Source: Lysobacterales bacterium (GTDB lineage Bacteria; Pseudomonadota; Gammaproteobacteria; Xanthomonadales; Xanthomonadaceae). From it: DNA of 11,501 bases. The notes under the pieces are model-generated. The model worked only from the letters and a program-made list of their open reading frames with translations, ran no database searches and had not been told where the DNA came from. Shown here piece by piece: positions 6,568-11,501 of the stretch (its first letter is position 1; every line of letters starts with the position of its first letter). The DNA lies in the NCBI GenBank assembly GCA_020442545.1, contig JAGRJX010000087.1:1-11501 (forward strand), read 5' to 3'. Made by a program: the position numbers and the translations under genes.

Positions 6568-6573
6568 GGGGAG
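6568..6573 (+). promoter_or_regulatory. Shine-Dalgarno GGGGAG for the large secreted protein
   Basis: GGGGAG lies 7 nt before the ATG at 6581. It rules in that start over the TTG at 6566, which lies upstream of this motif. Confidence 0.75.
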
Positions 6574-6580
6574 CGCCGTC

Positions 6581-9500
6581 ATGTTCATCCTGAGAAGCCT
6601 GACTATCCTGCTGCTGTGCAGTCCGCTGTTTTTCCCACACGCGATCGCCGGCGCCCCACCAGCGCGCGCAATGTTTCACGCCGGGGGCACTGCCGATGCC
6701 GGCTCCGGACGGCTGGAGCCGGTGCCGGCAATGTTGGGCCGGCTACCGTTTCTGGCCAACGTTGGTCAGTACGACGCGCGGGTTGCCTACGCGGCGTCAC
6801 TGCCGACCGGAACCCTGTTCCTGACCCGGGACGGCGGACTGGTCTATTCGCTGGACTTGCCGGCGGCGACGGATGGGGACGGCAGCGGCGGTCGCCTGGT
6901 ACTGCGCGAGCGCCTGCTCGACGCCGCCACACTCGCGCCGCGCGGTATCGAGCCTGCAGCACTCAAGGTCAGTCGTTTCGTAGCCGGCAGCGATCCGCGC
7001 GACGCGCAGGTTGATGCGCAGCTGCGGGTGGATCTGGGTGAAGCCTGGCCCGGCATACGTGTGGAAGTCGCCGCGCGGAACGGCAATGTCGAAAAGCTGT
7101 TCCATCTGGCTGCCAGGGCAGACCCATCCCGAATCGTCCTGGGCCTGGACGGCGCAGCGAGCCTGGCACTGGGCGAGGACGGCCAGCTCCGCGTGGCGAC
7201 GTCATCGACTGATGCCGCCTTCAGCACGCCGGTGGCGTGGCAAATGATCGATGGCAGGCGTCGTGATGTGGCCGTGCACTACCGGCTTCTGCCTGATACC
7301 GACGGAACGCCGCGCTACGGCTTCGCGCTGGGCGACTACGACCACCGCCATGCCGTCACCATTGATCCAGTTCTCGAAGCCACGACGCTGGGCGGCAGCG
7401 CTGGTGGCGACCTTGTCACCGGTGTGGTGAGGCGTTCATCGGATGGCGCGGTCTATGTCACCGGAACGACTCGCAGCGCCGACTTCCCCATCGTCTCGCC
7501 GGCATTCGACGAGGTCCTCAACACGCCGGTCTCGGGCATCGCCGCCGCCGCGTTCATCGCGCGCCTCTCGGCCGACCTTTCCACGCTGGAAGCTGCGACT
7601 TTCCTTGGCACCCAGGTCGAGCATCCGCGCATCACCCTGAGCGGCAGCACGGTGAACTTCACGGCAGTGACCCGGACCGACTTTCCGGTGACGCCGGGCG
7701 CTCATGCCGAAACCTCGAATGGCGGCGGGCGCGAGTTCGTGCTGGCACGGCTGTCCGCCAACCTCGACACCTTGCAGGCATCCACCTATCTCGGCGGCAG
7801 TGGGGCGGAGCAGCGACCAACGCCGCCGCAGGTTCACAGCAGCCTCATCACCGGCACGACTACGGTATGCATCGCCGGCAGCACCAGCTCGGCCGATTAC
7901 CCGACCACCGCCGGAGCCTTCGATACCAGCTTCAACGGCGGGCTCGATGGGGTCATGAGCTGCCTGGACGGCGATCTGGCCACGCTGGTGGCTTCGACCT
8001 ATTTCGGCGCGACCAACGTCACCACCGGCGTGCGCGACATGGTGAAGATCAGTAGCGGCATCGCGCTGGGCGGCTATGCCGTGGTCGGCTACACTAGCGC
8101 GGCAATCAACGGCCTTGCCGGTGGCTATGACACTTCGCACAACGGCTCGGACGATGGCTTCGTAATGCGCTTCAATGGCAGCCTCGGCAGCGCCACCGGC
8201 ACCTATCTGGGCTCGCCGACGCTGGACCGAAGTACCCGCGTCTACTACGACAGCGGCCTCGACAGCGTGTTCGTGGCCAGCGAAACCAACAACTCCTCCT
8301 TCGCCTTTCCGATCACAGCCGGCGCCTACGACACCAGTCCGAACGGCGGGCAGGACGTGGTCATCAGCCGCCTTTCGGCTGACCTGACCACGCTGGAGGC
8401 GTCAACTTACCTGGGCGGCAGCAATACCGAATATCCGAGTGGCCTGGCGCGGGACGCCAACGGCAAGGTGGTCCTGTTGGGCTATGGCTACTCCGACGAT
8501 CTGCCGGTCACTTTCGGTGCATTCGCCACCGAGAAAATGGACACCGGCAGCATGCCGAACAGCGCACTGGACGCCTACATCGCACGCCTCGACCCTGACC
8601 TGACCACGCTGGAATACGGCAGCTACTTTGGTGTGGTGGGCGAACATGTCGATGAAATCGCCGTCAACAATCATCTGGACATCGCCACCGACGCGGCTTC
8701 GGGCATCTATTTCCCGCAGCGCATCGGCCTGGCCACTGCCGGGACTTTCCAGCAGACGCCGGACGAAACCACGCTGGTGCACATGGATCTCGGTGCCACC
8801 CTGCCGGGCGTCGCTTTTAGCCCTTCGCCGCCGCTGGTGGTAGGCGAGGACGCGGGCCCGGCGGAATTGGCGGTGTCGCGCACCGGCGATCTCAGCACCT
8901 ACAGCTACGTCCACTGGGCCGTGGAGTTCCCGTTCGGTGCCAGCGCGCAAGATGTGGGCAACAGCACTGAAGGCACCCTGTACTGGGGAGCGGGTGACGC
9001 CACGCCGAAGTCGATCTTCATCGACATTGTCAACGACGACATCGTCGAGAACAACGAGACCTTCCGGGTCAAACTGACCGGTGCGGTGGGTGCGACGTTG
9101 CCGCTGATCAGCGGCGGCAGTCGCGATGTGCATATCCTCAACGACGATACGGCCGGCTTCGAGCTGACGCCGCCGATGCTGACGCTGTCCGAGGAGTCGC
9201 CCGGAAACGAGGGCAGTTTCGGGATTCGCCTCACCAGCCAGCCCACCGACCCGGTGGCGGTGATGCTGACAAGCAACGACCCGAACCTGGTGTTCCTGCC
9301 CGCCGAGACGCCGCAGCTGCAGATCGGTTTCAGCGACACAAACTGGAACCAGACACAGAGTATCGGCATCCGCGTGCTGAACGACGACTTCGACAATGAC
9401 CGCGTGGCAGGCATCGGCTCGCAGCCGGCCAGCAGTGCGGACGGCAACTACAGTGGGCTGACGATCCCGCCGGTTGACGTCACCATCAACGACGCCGAGG

Positions 9501-10282
9501 TGGCCGGCCTGGCCTTCGCCGAGTCCAGCGTGGTCACCAACGAGTCCGACAACGCGACGGCGTTTACCGGCATCCACTTCGCACTGGGATCCGAGCCAGG
9601 CGCCAGCGTCACCGTGCAGTTCGCGATTCCGGCGGCTGCCGTCGACGAAGGCGTGCTGCAGGCCGGTTCCGACATGGTGATGATCGCGCCGGCAGACTGG
9701 AACCTCACGCAGGAGATTCTGGTGGCGGGCGTGGACGACGCCATCGCCGACGGCAACCAGCTTTATGGGCTGGAATGGTCGCTGAGCAGCGCCGATCCGG
9801 ACTACGACGGCCTCAGCGGCAGCCAGCCCGACATCACCAACGTGGACAACGACCTGACCCAGGTTGATCTGGCGATCAGCCTGACCCCGGATGATCCGTC
9901 AGCGCCCAAGGTCGGCGAGGCGCGTGGCTTCACTGCCGTGGTCGCGAACGTCGGCGCAGTGGCGGCAAGCCCGGCCAGCGTTGCCAGCAGCTACAGCGCC
10001 GCAATCCCGATGCAGTCCTGGAGCTGCGTGCCGGCCGGCGCCTGCTCGCCTGCCAGCGGCAACGGCAATATCGCCACCGAGGTCACGTTGGGGACGGGTG
10101 AAAGCGTCAGCATCGACATGCAGGCCGACATCAACGGCCCGCCGGGTGGCAGCGCCATGCTGGACGTGTGGGTGACGCCCGGCGCTTCGGAAGTGGACAG
10201 TAACCCCACCGACAATGCCGACCACTACGCCGCGACGGTAGTCAGTGCCAATCCGGACATCTTCGCCGACGGCTTCGAGTGA
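6581..10282 (+). CDS. Large secreted SBBP beta-propeller / Calx-beta / DUF11-like protein with C-terminal IFADGFE
   Basis: A 1233-residue exported protein of unknown function. Residues 1-23 form a Sec signal peptide with hydrophobic core ILRSLTILLLCSPLFF and an AIA cleavage site. Residues about 53-265 resemble the N-terminal domain of SBBP-repeat proteins (LPFLANVGQYDARV, then VTIDPVLEATTLGGS). Seven 'STYLGGS'-like motifs begin at about 267, 339, 401, 472, 541, 608 and 680. Most are preceded by LSADL-TLEA and an aGAfDTS-NGG-D loop, which fits a complete seven-bladed propeller. Calx-beta-like modules follow at about 748-856 (clear; NDDIVENNETFRVKL), 862-972 and 974-1090 (diverged). A DUF11/CARDB-like Ig domain at about 1092-1222 has a probable disulfide (C1149, C1155). 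It ends PDIFADGFE. Acidic loops suggest Ca2+ binding. An adhesin, matrix or surface role is possible; no catalytic motif was seen. The start follows GGGGAG. Confidence 0.9.
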   Translation: MFILRSLTILLLCSPLFFPHAIAGAPPARAMFHAGGTADAGSGRLEPVPAMLGRLPFLANVGQYDARVAYAASLPTGTLFLTRDGGLVYSLDLPAATDGDGSGGRLVLRERLLDAATLAPRGIEPAALKVSRFVAGSDPRDAQVDAQLRVDLGEAWPGIRVEVAARNGNVEKLFHLAARADPSRIVLGLDGAASLALGEDGQLRVATSSTDAAFSTPVAWQMIDGRRRDVAVHYRLLPDTDGTPRYGFALGDYDHRHAVTIDPVLEATTLGGSAGGDLVTGVVRRSSDGAVYVTGTTRSADFPIVSPAFDEVLNTPVSGIAAAAFIARLSADLSTLEAATFLGTQVEHPRITLSGSTVNFTAVTRTDFPVTPGAHAETSNGGGREFVLARLSANLDTLQASTYLGGSGAEQRPTPPQVHSSLITGTTTVCIAGSTSSADYPTTAGAFDTSFNGGLDGVMSCLDGDLATLVASTYFGATNVTTGVRDMVKISSGIALGGYAVVGYTSAAINGLAGGYDTSHNGSDDGFVMRFNGSLGSATGTYLGSPTLDRSTRVYYDSGLDSVFVASETNNSSFAFPITAGAYDTSPNGGQDVVISRLSADLTTLEASTYLGGSNTEYPSGLARDANGKVVLLGYGYSDDLPVTFGAFATEKMDTGSMPNSALDAYIARLDPDLTTLEYGSYFGVVGEHVDEIAVNNHLDIATDAASGIYFPQRIGLATAGTFQQTPDETTLVHMDLGATLPGVAFSPSPPLVVGEDAGPAELAVSRTGDLSTYSYVHWAVEFPFGASAQDVGNSTEGTLYWGAGDATPKSIFIDIVNDDIVENNETFRVKLTGAVGATLPLISGGSRDVHILNDDTAGFELTPPMLTLSEESPGNEGSFGIRLTSQPTDPVAVMLTSNDPNLVFLPAETPQLQIGFSDTNWNQTQSIGIRVLNDDFDNDRVAGIGSQPASSADGNYSGLTIPPVDVTINDAEVAGLAFAESSVVTNESDNATAFTGIHFALGSEPGASVTVQFAIPAAAVDEGVLQAGSDMVMIAPADWNLTQEILVAGVDDAIADGNQLYGLEWSLSSADPDYDGLSGSQPDITNVDNDLTQVDLAISLTPDDPSAPKVGEARGFTAVVANVGAVAASPASVASSYSAAIPMQSWSCVPAGACSPASGNGNIATEVTLGTGESVSIDMQADINGPPGGSAMLDVWVTPGASEVDSNPTDNADHYAATVVSANPDIFADGFE

Positions 10283-10309
10283 TCGTTGCCGGGATTCGCA
10301 CGACCCCAT

Positions 10310-10352
10310 GCCGCAGGCCGCAGGCCGCACCAGGAATAGCGCGGCCTGCGGC
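10310..10352. terminator. Hairpin between convergent genes, possible bidirectional terminator
   Basis: GCCGCAGGCCGC at 10317-10328 pairs perfectly with GCGGCCTGCGGC at 10341-10352 across a 12-nt loop. The left arm occurs twice in overlapping register (10310-10321 and 10317-10328, a 7-bp GCCGCAG tandem), so two alternative stems can form. It starts 28 nt after the secreted-protein stop and lies 15 nt after the stop of the convergent response regulator. No T-run follows on either side, so termination efficiency is uncertain. Confidence 0.6.
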
Positions 10353-10367
10353 GCGGTGTGGCGGGTG

Positions 10368-11012
10368 CTACTCGGCTGCCGGCGTGACCGGCGCGCCGAT
10401 CTTGCCTTTGGTGCGGCGATGCAGGACGCCGGCCTCGTCGCGCAGGCCCTCGATGCGGGCGAACACTTCCGAGCGGGCGAACGGCTTCTTCATGAAGTCG
10501 TCGGCGCCGATGCGCTGCGCGTAGAACTGCTCCACCGCCTGTTCGTTGCCGGAAATCATGATCACCGGCACCTCCTTGGTGCGCGGATCGCGACGCAGGC
10601 GGCGCAGCGCCTCGAAGCCATTCATGCCGGGCAGCACGATGTCGAGGAAGATCAGGTCGGGCGGGTCGTCGAAGGCCGAGGCCAGCGCGGTTTCGGCGTC
10701 GTGGGCGACGATGGTCTCGTAGCTGTTCTGGTCCAGCATCTTGCGCAGCATGGCGACCAGGGTCTGCGAGTCGTCGACGATCAGGATCCGCGTGCCGTCC
10801 GGTACCTCGCCGCGTGACTGCTTGCGACGCTCGCGAAAGCGCGGCACCTCGCGAACTGCTACCGGTGCGGCCGGCGGTTCGTCGCGGAATGGCTCCGTCG
10901 TGGCTTCCCCGGCCGTGGGCCAGTCATCCAGCAGGTCGGCCACCGAGCCTTCCCGCGATGCAGACCGCGGCCCCTTGCCGAACATGGACTTGAATCGATC
11001 AAACAGCGACAT
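10368..11012 (-). CDS. Single-receiver response regulator with N-terminal extension
   Basis: A 214-residue signalling protein. The receiver domain at about 73-192 has every key residue: D80/D81 in LIVDDS, phospho-acceptor D124 in IFLDIVLPGMNG, S154 in VIMISGN and K176 in FMKKPF. No DNA-binding, GGDEF, EAL or other output domain follows; about 20 basic or polar residues end the protein. The first 70 residues are unusual: MSLFDRFKSMFGKG could form a short amphipathic helix, then comes an acidic Pro/Ala-rich linker and an Arg-rich stretch RFRERRKQSRG. Such stand-alone CheY/PilG-like proteins act by protein contact. No kinase gene is nearby. It is divergent from rpoH and convergent with the secreted-protein gene. 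The Shine-Dalgarno is weak (GGGAAA directly before ATG; GGGGAGG is 16 nt away), so a later start such as Met10 is possible. Confidence 0.88.
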   Translation of the reverse strand: MSLFDRFKSMFGKGPRSASREGSVADLLDDWPTAGEATTEPFRDEPPAAPVAVREVPRFRERRKQSRGEVPDGTRILIVDDSQTLVAMLRKMLDQNSYETIVAHDAETALASAFDDPPDLIFLDIVLPGMNGFEALRRLRRDPRTKEVPVIMISGNEQAVEQFYAQRIGADDFMKKPFARSEVFARIEGLRDEAGVLHRRTKGKIGAPVTPAAE

Positions 11013-11139
11013 TTTCCCGGCCAGACAGCCTCCCCGGCCCTAACTGTACGCCATCGGCGGGCCCGGCCATACCCTTGAATCGTCGGCGGACGCCCTCAGT
11101 CTCTGTCCAAGCCGTGCTCGCCAGGGTGGGCCCGGACGG

Positions 11140-11167
11140 GGAACTTGCGCCGCATTTGGCACTCCAA
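11140..11167 (+). promoter_or_regulatory. Sigma-E (RpoE)-type promoter for rpoH
   Basis: GGAACTT at 11140-11146 is an exact sigma-E -35 element. Sixteen nucleotides later TCCAA at 11163-11167 resembles the -10 consensus (TCAAA/TCTGA). Transcription would begin near 11173-11176, giving a leader of roughly 45-48 nt. A sigma-E promoter upstream of rpoH is established in E. coli (P3), where it links envelope stress to the heat-shock response; the same wiring is inferred here. Confidence 0.65.
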
Positions 11168-11207
11168 GGGTTCGACTGCCAACCAGCGCGTTGCAACCTG
11201 TTAGAAT

Positions 11208-11214
11208 GGGAGGG
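11208..11214 (+). promoter_or_regulatory. Shine-Dalgarno GGGAGGG that sets the rpoH start
   Basis: GGGAGGG abuts the ATG at 11215 and lies 6 nt before the in-frame ATG at 11221. Normal spacing therefore selects 11221. A third in-frame ATG at 11206 lies just before the motif and overlaps its first G, so it cannot use it. Confidence 0.7.
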
Positions 11215-11220
11215 ATGAGC

Positions 11221-11501
11221 ATGACCCAAAGCACTGCATTGGTGGCCAACAACCTGCCCGTCCCGAGCGCGCTCGGGTCGCTGGACGCCTACATCGGCGC
11301 GGTAAACCGCGTGCCGGTGTTGAGCGCCGAGGACGAGCAGGATCTGGCCCGCCGCTACCATGACGACGAAGACCTGGACGCCGCCCGCGAGCTGGTGATG
11401 GCGCATCTGCGCTTCGTCGTCCACGTTGCCCGTGGCTACCTGGGCTACGGCCTGGGCATGGGCGACCTGATCCAGGAAGGGAACATCGGCCTGATGAAGG
11501 C
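11221..11501 (+). CDS. rpoH: Heat-shock sigma factor RpoH (sigma-32), N-terminal part (partial)
   Basis: The first 93 codons of the alternative sigma factor that directs transcription of chaperone and protease genes on heat stress; the gene runs off the right edge. The sequence follows E. coli RpoH closely: a variable N-terminus, then LDAYIGAVNRVPVLSAEDEQ (21-40), DLDAARELVMAHLRFVVHVA (51-70) and GYGLGMGDLIQEGNIGLMK (75-93), covering regions 1.2 to 2.2. The RpoH-like 'LRFVVHVAR' and 'YGLGMGDLIQEGNIGLMK' distinguish it from RpoD and from ECF factors. The start at 11221 is chosen by Shine-Dalgarno spacing; 11215 (adding MS) is the alternative. A sigma-E-type promoter lies 54 nt upstream. The distant ftsEX genes at the left edge are its usual neighbours. 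Confidence 0.96.
   Translation, partial: MTQSTALVANNLPVPSALGSLDAYIGAVNRVPVLSAEDEQDLARRYHDDEDLDAARELVMAHLRFVVHVARGYLGYGLGMGDLIQEGNIGLMK

Larger units (their letters stand above)
6394..6580. promoter_or_regulatory. Divergent intergenic region between GGDEF operon and secreted-protein gene
   Basis: 187 bp between divergently transcribed genes must carry both promoters. It holds a CRP/Clp-type palindrome at 6489-6504 and a long dyad at 6520-6557. TTGACC (6514-6519) or TTGAAC (6524-6529) could be -35 elements toward the plus strand, but neither has a canonical -10 at 16-18 bp (TTCAAT at 6550 is 20 bp from the second). No convincing sigma-70 promoter was found toward the minus strand, which is compatible with an alternative sigma factor. 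Confidence 0.5.
11013..11220. promoter_or_regulatory. Divergent intergenic region between response regulator and rpoH
   Basis: 208 bp without a gene. The rpoH side holds a sigma-E-type promoter (11140-11167), an inverted repeat TTGGCA-N15-TGCCAA (11156-11161/11177-11182) over the expected transcription start, and a TAGAAT hexamer at 11202-11207 that lacks a suitably spaced -35. The minus-strand promoter of the response regulator was not identified. Confidence 0.5.

Noticed and set aside
5908..7014. Open frame of 368 codons covering antisense GGDEF and the 5' end of the secreted protein
   Set aside because: It runs through two genes on different strands and the divergent promoter region, with no homology and an Arg/Ala-rich tail.
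8402..9577. Open frame of 391 codons antisense to the secreted protein
   Set aside because: It is a shadow of the Calx-beta region: His/Arg/Val-rich with no recognisable fold, start signal or domain.
11202..11207. TAGAAT as a sigma-70 -10 box for rpoH
   Set aside because: No -35 hexamer lies at 16-18 bp, and it would place the start within or next to the Shine-Dalgarno. The sigma-E-type promoter upstream is better supported.
10999..11424. Open frame antisense to rpoH and its leader
   Set aside because: It covers the rpoH coding region and promoter and has no recognisable domain.
1..11501. CRISPR array, tRNA/rRNA gene, toxin-antitoxin pair, transposase or phage gene
   Set aside because: No regularly spaced direct repeats, no tRNA- or rRNA-like sequence noticed by eye, and no recognisable mobile-element protein in any frame.

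Overview
The window is GC-rich proteobacterial DNA. It opens in the last codons of ftsE, continues through complete ftsX, and closes in the first 93 codons of rpoH. That backbone (cell-division ABC transporter, then heat-shock sigma factor) is typical of Gammaproteobacteria. A divisome-plus-RpoH frame, a large secreted SBBP/Calx-beta protein ending in IFADGFE, an ECF sigma factor paired with a TPR Ser/Thr kinase, and a near-perfect CRP/Clp-type site all point to Xanthomonadales (Lysobacter, Rhodanobacter or Dokdonella-like). This placement is an inference from gene content; no 16S or other marker is present.

Layout: ftsE tail (1-63) and ftsX (60-1034) overlap by ATGA. Next on the plus strand come a tandem-receiver response regulator whose first receiver lacks its phospho-acceptor (1110-1979), a long inverted repeat over its stop codon (1960-2032), and uracil-DNA glycosylase ung (2035-2775). 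The minus strand then carries a likely operon transcribed 6393 to 2772: a degenerate GGDEF-domain protein (5800-6393), an ECF sigma factor (5153-5710) and a transmembrane Ser/Thr kinase with TPR-type C-terminal region (2772-5156). The kinase start overlaps the sigma stop by GTGA, and its own stop overlaps the ung stop in a shared CTAG. From a 187-bp divergent intergenic region, a 1233-residue secreted protein (6581-10282) runs on the plus strand. It is followed by a hairpin (10310-10352), a convergent single-receiver response regulator (10368-11012, minus), and a 208-bp divergent region holding a good sigma-E-type promoter for rpoH (11221 to the edge).

How the genes may work together: the most coherent unit is the block 2772-10282. 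The kinase is an intact enzyme with one membrane span, so its C-terminal half probably lies in the periplasm as a sensor. It is translationally coupled to an ECF sigma factor, and no anti-sigma gene is seen. This resembles the ECF/STK pairs EcfP/PknT of Vibrio and EcfK/PknS of Xanthomonas. A catalytically dead GGDEF protein leads the operon. The divergent large secreted protein (complete set of seven propeller motifs, about three Calx-beta-like modules, a DUF11/CARDB-like module and an IFADGFE terminus) is a candidate output. The CRP/Clp-type site and a strong dyad lie between the two units. That regulatory link is a hypothesis.

There is no gene-free stretch over 300 bases. No tRNA, rRNA, CRISPR array, transposase or intact mobile element was seen.
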